64,000 nucleotides of DNA from Heterodera schachtii (taxonomy: Eukaryota; Nematoda; Chromadorea; Rhabditida; Heteroderidae), in NCBI GenBank assembly GCA_023374025.1, contig SIJG01000051.1, positions 622,845 to 686,844 of the forward strand, written 5' to 3'. Shown one piece after another: positions 49,061 through 60,760 of this stretch. How positions within the stretch are numbered: the first letter of the stretch is position 1; each line of letters opens with the position of its first letter. Both the position numbers and the translations under genes were made by a program. The notes below the pieces were generated by a model. That model ran no database searches, had not been told where the DNA came from, and was given only the letters and a program-made list of their open reading frames with translations.

Positions 49061-51571
49061 TTTTTAATTTTGACTCCAAAATAACAAAAATTAGTACTTT
49101 TTGGCTAAAAAAGTTCTTTAAAACAAAATAATGCAAATTATCACAAACAAAATATATTTATAAGTATTATTTTGTTTTTATGTTAAAACAAAAAATAAAA
49201 ATATGGTAAGAAAATTCATCCGAATAAAAAGAAGGAAATAACACAAAAACGCACATAAAAAATTTGCAAATATTACTAATTTAAGAAATCATCCTTGTAC
49301 GACTAAATGGGAGAACAGGCGTGGGTTTAAAAAAAAGTAAAAATAAATGATAATTTGGAAGGAATTCAACATAATTTAATTAAAAAAAATAAAAAATTGA
49401 AATGATGCACAAAATTTATCCAAGAAACTCATAAATGAATGGATTAAATTGAATAGCCAAAGAAGATGATTTTTAAAATATATAAATAAAAGTAAATTCT
49501 TTAAAATAATACATCAAATAACAAAAAAGAATAATAGAAAAAATTAAATGCTTTTAATTTAAATAAATGGTCACAAACAGAAGAAATATGAAAATTATTT
49601 TATTTTTTAATAAATAGGGACCAGATTTGTATGGATTTCCATATTTTTTTTTTAATTTATTTGAGCTAAAACCCACGTAAATTTATTTCCATACTTTACA
49701 TTCATATTTCGGCAATTGTGCAAAAAATTTTTCATCAGCAAATTTCGCGTAAAAATTAATTTTTGGAAAAATTTACTAAGTTTTGCTTTTTTCTAACGTA
49801 AAGAATAAATAGGAGGCATAAAAATATCAAATATATACTTCATGTATTAAAGATTTCATGACAAAAAATTTTTTTGGATATATGAATTTTCTCAAAAATT
49901 CAATCCAATTGAATATGACACAATAATATAAGTTAAATAGAAAAATCACTATCATTACTAAATTAATAGTGTGAATCTAAATATTTCGCAAGTAAAATTA
50001 AAAAGGGGTAATCATACCGAGAAGAGAATTTTTGAAATTACTTCAATGACCTTGAAAATTTAAACATAAAATTATAAATTAGTGTTCTTGAAACTTGGAA
50101 CAAACAAAGAGCGGAGCAGAACGAGTTAATAAAAAATTTTAATTTCTTTATTGAATTATTTTAATTTGTTATTTTTATTTAGAGAAAAATTTGATTTTTA
50201 TTTTATTTAATAAAAAACAATTAAAAAAATCTAAAATCTTTTTCAAAAGTCAGTTTTCAACATTTCTAAAATTATATTAAATTTTTCCAGATGCTTGAAA
50301 AATATTTGAATTAAAAAAATAAATAACATAACCTAACATTAAAAATAATTTGGGATCAAGATGAAAGACAAAAATCGATAACAGATATAGTAAAAAAAAT
50401 TGGCAACAAAAATAATTAGAAAAAATAAATGGACATACAATTTGTATATATAAAAGAAATGAATTTTTGGAAAAATATTATCCTTTTTAAATAAAAAAAT
50501 ATTATTTTTTTCAACCAGCTTTAAATAAAAAAGGTTCAATTATCACCGACGATTTATGATCAGAAGCTGGATCTTTTACTTGAAGTTAAAATAATTCACA
50601 ACATCCTAATTTTAAAACTATAAGTAAACAAATATAAAACCAAAAATTATCAAAAAAATCATTTATGAACATTTACGTCAAACGAAATTGTCCTGAATTT
50701 GCCATGTGTAAAATAGAGAGATAATGATAGTAAATCGTATCAAAGAAAGACATCTATTTAATTTGAAATTGTAAAGTAAAGTAATTTATTCATCGTTTGG
50801 CTTTGAATAATATAAAAAAATAATAATATTAAATTAAAACTTCTCAAAAAGTTTCCTTTTAAGGACATACTGAAATATAAATTGAAAATAATAAAAAGTA
50901 AAAAATATAATAAAAAGAATACAACAGTTTTCAACTTCTATTAAGCATATTTCAGAACAATTATAAAACAAAAAAAATATTCAACAATGAATTAAATCTG
51001 AAAATTTTCAAATATTGATCAATGATTTTAATTAAAAAAATTTATCATAACAACAATATAAAATTAATCTGTACAAGATAAAAAATGTCTAGACAGAATC
51101 ATGAGACTAAAAATAAAATTAAATGGAAAAATTATTTTTGGTTTAATTAATACAAAATGATTCTTAAATTAAAAAAATCATAATATATTAAAATAGTTAT
51201 AAACTAATTTGAGGTGAATATTTAATAATAACAAAATAAAATTTTATAATGATAAATTATTGGCACAGATTAATCATATAAATAAATAAATAATCAAAAT
51301 TCATTAAAATAGTTTTCATTAATCTTACAAATAATTAAAATGTAATATAAATTAAGGAATGAATCTATCTAAAGATGTATTGGGCTTTTAGCTCATTTTG
51401 ATAATTGAAAATAATTATAAAACAAGCAAAATTAAAAGTAGGTACAAATGCAATAAATTAAATGTATATTATAATAATATAAATATATTAAAAATATTTA
51501 CGCATAAATTGACGAAAATTTAAAATTTAAAATTATTTCAAATTAACCACAAATATTTGTCCATGGTGAAT
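49061..51571. other. A-rich block, no clear gene
   Basis: A-rich + strand. The repeat at 50495-50615 pairs with 17485-17600. A stretch at 49620-49800 is less A-rich but has no open frame. Nothing else is supported. Confidence 0.4.
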
Positions 51572-52347
51572 CGAAGTGTCAAAAATATGGGTTAGAGGTG
51601 ATCAGAAGAGGCGGGTCATTTCAGTATGGAATAAATGCATTTAATTAATTAATATATAATTATTTTAATATATTAATCAACCATAATTATAATTTCGATT
51701 TATTATTTTAATATATCCCAAACAAATTACATTTTTATATAGAGAAATACAGTGCCCAAAAAGTCTTTTTCTCAAACATGAAAAACTATCTTATAGTTCA
51801 TATTTTGAAATAATTCATCTTGCATAATTTTTGGTGCTGATCAAAAAAGTCTCTTACACCAACTTGATCAGATCACTCCTTCTAGTGTCTGGGAAACCCA
51901 AAATACACTGAGAATCGGGGAAATGTTCGAAAAAATCAATGGGGCTTTTGAAATTTTTTCTAAAGAAAATGGGCAAGCCCACTGGTAAGAGCACAAAATT
52001 TGCTACAGAATTGCTTTTGGAATGGTGGGCCTATGATTTGAACATAAATTTTTTCGTAGGGTTTTAAAAAAGTTGTGGCTTGTAAATCAAAAATTGTTTT
52101 TCTAAACATTTTTGGCAACAACTTTTTATAAAAGCCCAACGAAATTTTTTGAAAATTTACAGGCAAAAATTATATGGTCGTGTCTTTTTATATGCTTGGG
52201 TAAACTGAAATAGAGCAAGATATATTTATTATTTATTAAATTATTATTCAGTTGTTAATTAGCTAATTAATTTAATTATTAGAATAACTCTTTACTGAAA
52301 TAACCCGCCTCATCTGATCACCCCACACCCATACTTTTGACACTTCG
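51572..52347. mobile_element. 776-bp inverted-repeat element, class unclear
   Basis: CGAAGTGTCAAAAATATGGG at the left pairs with CCCATACTTTTGACACTTCG at the right. The arms continue inward for about 85 bp (GGTGATCAGAAGAGGCGGGT / ACCCGCCTCATCTGATCACC). No exact target duplication is visible. The interior is G+C-normal in part (51840-52160) and includes a Tc1-like start CAGTGCCCAAAAAGTCTTTT at 51749, perhaps a nested relic. Frames there (a 68-codon minus-strand ORF and a short + frame beginning MGKPTGKSTKFATELLLEWW) are too short to name; a broken transposase is possible. Confidence 0.8.
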
Positions 52348-55032
52348 TCACAGCACCTATTTGTCTTCGATATCATATCAGTTGTAAATAAAACAACCGA
52401 TGTCTTACAAGGTCACATCAAATCAAAAATTTAAAATGAATTAAAAATCAAGTGCCTAATATCCAGACAAATAAATACACATGAATAAAAAAATTCTAGC
52501 AAGATTTAATAAATTAGAATTTTAAAAAGCAATGAATCATTATTTAATAAAATAAATTAGTCTTATTTAAAAAATTAAAAGAAAATATAAATTGAAAATG
52601 AATATAAAATGAATTAATTAAAGAAAATGCGCAAACAAAGGCAACAAACCAACAAATTGCCGATTAGGCAAGAGTTTAAAATTATTATATTTATATAAAT
52701 TAAATAATAAAATATAAATAAGTAATAAATTTATTGTAAAAAATAAGTAATATTCATATAGGACGAGAACAAATTTCAATATTATATCGAAAACCTTAAA
52801 GAATAATTGCTATACAACAAAATATGCAATCATATTCGTTGCCGCATAACAATTTAAAAATAAATAGAACTTTAATTTTTCGTATTCTTTACAGCAATCA
52901 AAATACTATCAATATTTATTTTGCTAGAATAATAGAAAATAATTGTTGACTCATGGATTAACATTTATTTTATTTCTTGACAAGAATTTATGATGTTCAA
53001 AATCATGAGCTCGTTCCCATTTTAGCATCTATTTTGGAGCATTTTATAATCAGGGAGCAAACACACGTTTTTTGACGTCCTTTTTAAATTTTTTTTGCCT
53101 TTAATCCTTTAATTTTATGCTTTTTTAAAATTTTGGTGCTGAATTTGCCTTTTTTGTGCTTTTTTCATGCTTATTTTGGGAAAATTTGGTGCTGTTTACA
53201 GTGCTTAATCGGTGATTTTTTGTGCTGAAATGAGCACTCTGCTCATATTCAATTCTCTTTAATGAGAATGGAATGAAAAAAAAATCATTCTACCTGAGTG
53301 TAATGGCAGCATCAAAAATTGTGACAGGGCTCCCAAAAGATAGGATAAAATATTTAAACCAATATTCCCTAATCTGTTTTGAACATGTCGAATATGTTTT
53401 TGGTATTTTTGGTTGCATTTGAAAAACGTTATTCATATAATAAGTGGGACATTACTTATTTGTCACCCCGTAATTTAAATTAAAACAAAAAATGAATCAA
53501 TAAAGATTCTTTTTGATAAAAACCATTATTATATATTTTACGATTAGATGCAAATCAAAGATTGAATTTTTAGTAAAATGTACACAGCTTATAAGAACAA
53601 AAATTAATTCACTATTTCTATTTGTATCAAAATGCATGGGAGAATGCGACTACTTAAAAACATAAATGAAAAAATATTATGAAGTTATATAAAATCCATG
53701 AAAAATATTTAACCACAAAATTAAAGATAAATTAAAGTATATGGTTAAATGGCTATTAAAAATTTACTATAATACTAAATAAAATTCAAAACAATTGGAA
53801 AATAAAAAATAACATAATTTTTTTTTTTAATTTTCATAGGTGACAGAGTCCCTTTGCATAATTATGCCGGAAAGTCAAGCACGAAGCTTTATTTACCTTA
53901 GAAAGGCATTTTCCAAGTTGTAAATTTGAGCGGAATTTATGCCGTAAACAGCAAATGCCGCAACAGCCACAACAGGGCTTGAACAATACAATATAACTGA
54001 CAAATTTAAAAGCAATTACTCATTCGGATTTAATTTTATTAATTAATATAATAATAAAAATACAATAACATCATTATTTTATAAATAAATATACACAATA
54101 AAGATAAACAAATAAATTATCCTTTGAAAATTTCTGAAGAAAAATCTATTTAAAATCAAGATCATAATGAAATTGATAGCAGGAATTAAAAACAAATTGT
54201 TAGAAGATTGATTGTTTCATCATAAACGGCATGATTAATAATATTGAAAAAGGCATTAAATAGGCACAAATTAATCGCTCAAATAATGTAAAAATCAATA
54301 AAATTAATAATTACATCATATTATGCTTTTTTCCTTTTTTTAATTTAATTACATTTACAATTTACATATAAGAAAATATAAATAATTTAAATGTATAATT
54401 TATTCATTTTTTAAACACTGATCAGTGACTTTTTTCTGTTGTTTATTTTATTGATATTACTATGAAATGAAGAAACGCTTGACGCCATAACGATGTCTGC
54501 TGCTTGAAGACATGGAGTTTATTAAAAGTATTAAAAGAATGCCATTCAAAAAACTTTAATAAAAATTAAAAAACAATTTAAATAACTTTTATATAAATTA
54601 AATAGCCACCACAAAATTCATAGCCAGAAAATAGCTTGAATAAATACCAAAAGATGAATAATAAAGATATGATTGAAATTAAAAGAAATTTAAGTCCAAA
54701 ATTGGTTAAAGAAATAATCAAATTAAATGCTTAATAGTTTTTCATTGTAAAATAATAAAAATAGAACAAAAAATTCTAACCATTATAAAATATCAGATTT
54801 TTTAATTAAGTATTAAAATGAGTTACTATTATTATAAAATACCGGTGTCACATAAATAGTATTTCTTTCTGAATCATTTTCCTCTACTGTATTTCCTTCA
54901 AAATAATTGAAAATAAATTAATTTAACTATTATTCATATCAAATAAAAATATTCAGTCTAATTAGTTTGACATAACAAAAAGCACAAAATTTTCAGATCA
55001 CTAACAACATTTTAAAACAAAATGGAAATAAA
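52348..55032. other. A-rich block with decayed repeats
   Basis: Contains repeat copies at 52360-52440 (relative of 25190-25285), 52610-52810 (relative of 38105-38300, sharing TTTATTGTAAAAAATAA) and 52845-52920 (relative of 25615-25690, sharing AACTTTAATTTTTC-type words). A lone CAGGGAGCAAACACACG at 53045 and CAGGGCTCCC near 53325 look like hAT ends without partners. A G+C-normal scrap at 54475-54525 has an open frame (LLLEDMEFIKSIKRMPFKKL) but no good splice pair. Confidence 0.4.
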
Positions 55033-55594
55033 TAGGGCTTCCATTTTTAGGCAAATGCCTAAAAGTTTTGCGCACTTGATACGCTCAGATAAGCACGAAA
55101 AACGCGTTTTCCGCTTTGTTTGGGGTGTCTATGATGACTTTTATAATGCCTAACTTTGCCTATTTTGGACTTTTTGTGCTTAATGCCTATTTGCCTATTT
55201 TTGTGCCTATTTCGCCATTTTTGACGCCTTTTTCAGGATTTTCGGAAAAATCTCTAATAAAAATGCAATAAAAATGAAAAATACACCCCTAAGAATCGAC
55301 TTTTAAATTTTTTAGAAAATACACCCCCAAGAATTAAAAAAAAATTTCACAAAAATTGATCCTCAAAATTCAATTATTTTTTCTTAATAAAAATTTTTGG
55401 TTTAAATAATTATTTTTATCGAAAACAACCTTAAAACAATAGAAATATGGGCAAAATAAGTTTTTTGATTAATTTTTACGTGTTTTGCTACCTAAAAGCT
55501 TTAATAAAAAAAATTTTTTTTGTCTATTTTAGTGCCTATTTGAGGATTTTTGTGCCTATTTAGCGATTTTTTGTGCCTAAAAATGGAAGCCCTA
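55033..55594. mobile_element. Non-autonomous hAT-like element, 562 bp
   Basis: TAGGGCTTCCATTTTTAGGC at the left and GCCTAAAAATGGAAGCCCTA at the right are exact inverted repeats. The flanks are the perfect 8-bp duplication GAAATAAA (55025-55032 and 55595-55602). Subterminal zones are rich in TGCCTATTT and TTTGTGCCTA words. There is no transposase. A decayed inverted relative lies at 38669-38800. Confidence 0.95.
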
Positions 55595-56123
55595 GAAATA
55601 AATAATATATTTACGCCAATTAAATAAGATTGTTTTACAGATAGTCAGGAACAATGGCGATAATTTAAATTCTTTACCATTTCGAAATATTTTTCTTTGT
55701 TACAAACCCCATATTTATTTTCTATTACAATTGCACCTACAAACTTTGTGAACCTAAACCATAAAAAGAAGGCCGGCCGAAAACGTGATTTAAGAAACAA
55801 ATTCAAAAAAAAAAACAAATACAAAAATAAACATATTAAGTTTATAAAATAATAAACAAAACCATAATAAATAGAAAATTTATATACGTAAAAAGGAAAC
55901 AAAGAGACTCGTAAAAAGAAGACTAATTGAAAATAATGTAAAAGCAATAATCATAGCTAGAATGATAAAAATAAATTTTTTATATGTAAAAATAATATCA
56001 TATAGAAATTAACTTTTTGTAATTTATCTAAGTAAATATTCGAATAATTAAAATTATTGAAAAAACCTATGACTCTTCATGATAAAAATAATTATCGTTA
56101 TTAATGGTTTTTGTGATTATTAA

Positions 56124-56313
56124 TAGAGAGCGGGTACGGGTCGGACCCGTATACGGGTTTTTACAGACCCGTAGTCCGTATTTTTTTGGGCCGATACGGA
56201 CTTATAAGGAGTAAGGGTTTTCCGGTTTTTTAGTCCGTAAGTCCGTAGTCCGTATGGGTGCCTAGTCCGTAGTCCTGATCCTGATCCGTATTTTCTCAAA
56301 ATACCGCTCTCTA
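56124..56313. mobile_element. Short hAT-like MITE, 190 bp
   Basis: TAGAGAGCGGGTA at the left and TACCGCTCTCTA at the right are inverted ends. The flanks are the perfect 8-bp duplication ATTATTAA (56116-56123 and 56314-56321). The inside is dominated by repeated GTCCGTA and TACGGAC words. It is noncoding. Confidence 0.92.
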
Positions 56314-56321
56314 ATTATTAA

Positions 56322-58629
56322 TATGAATTAATCATCAATAAATTAATTAATTAAGCATAACAGATAATTGAATAACAATTAAAATGTTTTTATTTTGAAT
56401 ACAATGAATAAAAATTTATAAAACATGTAAGATTGAATAAGAAAAAGCAAACAAATACTCATAAGTAAAGGTATTAGTATTTTAAAGTGAACTTGCATTC
56501 TCACTCAATGAATAATATACGCCGAATTTAAAAAAAAGAACCATTAAAAAATCATTTGGATTTTTATTAAAATTATTCCTTATTTTAATCAAAAATAGGT
56601 GAATATATAATTTTTTTCTTCAAAAAATTTTAATATGATTAACGGAATGTGTTAATTATGATATAATGCAAAATCCATGAAAAAATCTAATATTTAAAAA
56701 ATTACATAATAATATGTAAAATATAGCCAGAAAAAAATATATAAACTAAAATTAAACATTCATTATAATGATGCATTAATAGTAAAATACATAAATAATA
56801 AATTAAAAAAATTTGGTAAAATATAATGTAAATAAAAATGTTATTTTGACTTTTTCCTTATATCTTCAAATAAAAATAATAATTTTTTTATAGAAAATTT
56901 ATTAAAAAATTTCTTTATTAATTAAACAAAAATGAATTTGTTAATTATGATATTGTTAGAAGTTTTTATTAAAAATAATTTAATTTCTGATCAATAAAAT
57001 AAATTCAAAACTTAATTCTATAAAAAAATTATAGACAAAAAATTAAATTTTATTAAGTTCTCTTTTTTACATGTTTATTCCTTTACTATTATCTCTGCTG
57101 GTCGATTCCAATTATATTTCTTTTTTTTATATCTTGAGTCAATATTTTTTAAAATTATTTTATGTTCTTTCTTTATTATTCCATTCAAATTTTTTTCATG
57201 TATATTGTTTATTTTGTTTAATTATTATTTTTAAATTAATTTATTATAGCACAAGTTATAAAAGTATTGAATATAAACACATTTTTGGAATTTTTGATGG
57301 TTTAAAACTTATATTTTGGCAATTTTAGTCTCAGCCATCTTCGTTAAAATTATTTTTATGAATTTAAGTTTTTACATTTTAGTATGTTATTCTCAGGTCC
57401 AATAATTGCACAAGGTCCTTTTAAATTTCAATTAATTAAATAAAGTCTTCCATTGCTTAAATCAAATTATTTAAATTAGGTAAAAATAAAATAATTCTAA
57501 TATTAATGAATTTAAAATCAATAAATATGATTGGTCTACAATAATTAAATCAGGATCGTAACGCGTAAAATATTAAAATTCTGATTTACTTTTTAAAGAT
57601 GATGCATATTCTAAAGTACCCAATTTTACAAATTAATATAATCTACGGACCGGTGGGAAAATAAATTAACTAAAATAATTAAAAAATACAAATATAATGA
57701 CAAGCCGAAATGCTAAAATATCTATACATTTTTATATATGAGTTAAAAAAAATATCTTTTGTTTTAGAATAAAGACACTTTTTAATGAGCCTTAAATATA
57801 TAATCAAAATTAAATGTCAAAAATAAGAAAAAACTAAAATGAAGAATTGTATAAATTAAATTTTTATTTTTTAACCCAAACGATTCACAATTCTACAACT
57901 CGAACCGATAGCTATAATTTAAAAATTGATTATAGATAGCATAAACAGAGATTAAATATATTAATAGTGAAAACTAAAACTGTTTAATCAGATAATCTAA
58001 AAGTAAAAAATTCATTAAAAATATTTATAATAGCATTCCAAATATAATATTATGACTAAGGAAAATAATTATAATTAAAATAAACCATTTATATTTACAA
58101 AGTGAAATATAAAAGTAAAATAAATACAACCACATATCATGAAAAATAGGAATGAATGAAAAGTAAAAATTTATTTTCAGATAAATAAAAATTTAAAATT
58201 CATCAAATATATTCTTACGGAATTTTGGAGAGATTTAAACAAATATAAAAGCTAATCAACAAATCCTGCCTCGAATTTGATAAATAATTTGATTCTAATG
58301 AAAAATAAAAAAATATTAATAATTAAATGAAAAAGTAAATCTTTTGTTTCATTTAATTCTAAGATAGCATTTAAATGGAGAAAAATATATGAATAAATTA
58401 AAGAAGGAAATAAAAATTTAATAATTATATGGCTTATACATTTTATTTTTCTTGATTTAATATTACCATGTAATGTGATTTTACAGATAAATATAAAACT
58501 GAATACAATCAAAATAGGGAATATTTATAAACATTAAATAAAAAAGCTAATAAATGATAAAAATTTGAAATATATTTTAAAAAAATAATTCTAAGAACAA
58601 ATTTTTTTCTAGAAAATAATATCTATAAT
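56322..58629. other. A-rich block with a 300-bp T-rich patch
   Basis: Mostly A-rich + strand; 57060-57340 is T-rich and gives an 85-codon F/L/I/Y-rich ORF that I regard as compositional. No gene, RNA or element is supported. Confidence 0.4.
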
Positions 58630-59290
58630 AAAGAAATAAAATTAAAAAATTATATTAAATTCGCGAAAATGTATTGACCTAAACTAAAATATTTTGTAAT
58701 TGGCCATTTCTTTTATGAGTCAATACAGGGTTTTACCAAAATGGAAAATTTTTATTTATTTAATGTAAATAGAAAAAGATTTTTTGAGTTAATGGAAGAA
58801 AAAAATGGAATTTTGTAGAAAAAAAATTCGAACATTATCTGTGGTGGAGGGCCTGTCACTCCCAAATACGGGGTGAGTGTAAACACTCAATTCAAGAAGG
58901 TAAAATGAAAAGGGAAAAAATTAATCAAAATTCATGCAAATTAACTAGAAAATAAACAACTTATAAATTGTATCTAAATTTAAAAATCATAAATACGCAT
59001 TTTCTGTATAAATAAAAACATTTAAAACTTTATTTGCTGCTAAAATCAAAAGTCCTTCTATTGCCTTAAAGAAATGGCTTCTTAAAAATGATAAATTGTT
59101 TAATCGTTTGCAATATTTAATTTAGTATTTTATGTAAAATTTCAAATTCTGATTTTATTTTAAAAATGGTAAATTAATCTAAAAACAAATAAAAAATGAA
59201 TTTATCTTAAGCAAATAGAAATGCTACAGAGATAATCATCGTTTCAACAGGCCGAGATAAATAAATTAGTTAATTGTACAATAAATCCTA
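58630..59290 (+). repeat. Long diverged repeat, copy 2 (partner 20195-20980)
   Basis: Collinear with 20195-20980 over more than 600 bp. Best conserved are AAAGAAATAAAATTAAAAA, GCGAAAATGTATTGAC, ATTATCTGTGGTGGAGGGCC, TTTATCTTAAGC and TTAGTTAATTGTACAATAAA. At the GC-normal core, this copy reads AAATACGGG|GTGAGTG, a strong donor-like site, where copy 1 has GTGGCGAGTG. A frame at about 59022-59110 (KTFKTLFAAKIKSPSIALKK) is open for 36 codons but has no confirmed homolog. Confidence 0.7.
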
Positions 59291-59530
59291 ATTAATAATT
59301 AAAAATATAATAATAATAAATCAGAATAAGAAAATCGAAAAGAACAGGGAAAGCTAGAAAACAAAAACCGAAAGATAACAAAAAGGAAATTAATATAAAT
59401 TAAATACATTAATATGTAATAAAAAAGTGAAATTTATATTAAAAAATAAAGAATAAAGTACACAATTAAAAATAATTCGACCAAACAATGTATTATTCCT
59501 CATCCTATTATTTTTGGATTTGAAGATTGC

Positions 59531-60228
59531 CGCCGCGCGCGAGTTTTGGTGCGCAAGTCTCGGGGTGCGCGAGTGGGCGCGGCGTCGGGAAAGTACTGCT
59601 CGAAATGGTGTCAGAGGCGAAATTCTTTGCCGTTCGCCTTATGGGCAGCTGGATTGACGGCCCGTAAATTTTGGAGTCAATCGGACAAGCGGTGCGCGAG
59701 TGTTTCTGCGCGAGTCTTGGGGATGCGCGAGGGTGCGGGGCGTCGGGAATCTATTGCTCGAAATGGTGTCAGAGGCAAAATTCTTTCGCCGTTAGCCTTA
59801 GTGTGGTGGATTGACGGCCCATAAAATTTAAAGTCAATCAGACAAGGGGTACTCGAGTTTTGGTGCGCAAGTCAGTCTCGGGATGCGCGAGTGGGTGGGG
59901 CGTCGGGAAAGTACTGCTGAAAATGGTGTCAGAGGAGAAATTCTTCGTTCGGCATAGGGGCTGGTGTATTGACGGCCCACAAAATTTGAAGTCAATCGGC
60001 CAAAGGGTGTGCGAGTTTTGCTGCGCATGGGGGAGGGGGTGGCGCGTCGGGAAAGTACTGCCCTTGTGCTAGAGATTAAATTCTTTTCCCTTTCAGCTTC
60101 GGGGCTGGTGTGTAGACAGCCTGTGAAATTTGAAGTCAATCGGCCAAATGGTGCGCGTGTTTTGCTGCACAAATCTTGGGGTGCGCGAAGGGGCGGGGCG
60201 TCGGGAAAGTACTGCTCGAAAATTGGTG
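59531..60228 (+). repeat. GC-rich 157-bp tandem array
   Basis: About four and a half units begin at 59537, 59694, 59851, 60009 and 60152 (periods 157, 157, 158 and 143). Each has GTGCGCGAG(T), GCGTCGGGAAAGTACTGCTC, GGTGTCAGAGG, ATTGACGGCCC and AAGTCAATCGG. It is far richer in G+C than anything nearby. ORFs of 70-170 codons on both strands result from the repeat and are not genes. The abrupt compositional change suggests transferred or transposed DNA, or a satellite. Confidence 0.9.
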
Positions 60229-60760
60229 AGTACTTTTCAAAATTGAGTGACAAAAATTTGAGCATTCTTGATGAATTGGGCGTGACAAAAAAACGCCGAA
60301 ATAAAAAATTTGACTGAAGAGGAACGTGTGATCCTAGAAGCCACAAACGAAGAAATTTAATTTAAAAGTAACAAACTAAAATATAGTACATTCTAATTTG
60401 TTGTATAAACATTTTAAATTGGAGCAAATTTGTCCGCTTAAATGAATAAGCACCTAATTTAAATTCACATATAAAAATGCATATATAAAATATAAAAAAT
60501 GTATAAGAGAAATTATGATGACAACAAAAAAATTTACGATTTAAAAAAATAATTTCAATTATTATTTCAATAGACTACATATCAGATATAAATTTGTATT
60601 CTAACAGCTGAACAGAAGGAAAATTTAGACGCAATCATAACAAGTGATTAAATTTTATCTTTTATAAACAATAGAAAAAATAATTTAAATAATATGGTAA
60701 AAGTTTAAAAAACTGATTATGGCTATTAAAAAATTTTCCAGTCGTCGTTATTGCGTCCGT
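60229..60760. other. A-rich spacer
   Basis: Ordinary A-rich DNA between the 157-bp array and the large foldback element. Nothing is called. Confidence 0.5.

Noticed and set aside
51749..52190. A nested Tc1/mariner element starting CAGTGCCCAAAAAGTC.
   Set aside because: No matching right end next to TA and no recognisable transposase motifs; kept only as a note in the host element.
53045..53235. A further hAT element between CAGGGAGCAAAC and GAGCACTCTG.
   Set aside because: The ends match poorly and the flanking 8-mers (TTTATAAT and CTCATATT) differ.
57071..57328. 85-codon hydrophobic ORF resembling a membrane protein.
   Set aside because: It lies exactly in a short T-rich patch where TTT/TTA/ATT codons dominate; composition explains it.
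59546..60346. ORFs of 70-170 codons in the GC-rich array.
   Set aside because: They repeat with the 157-bp unit and exist in several frames; high G+C lowers stop frequency.
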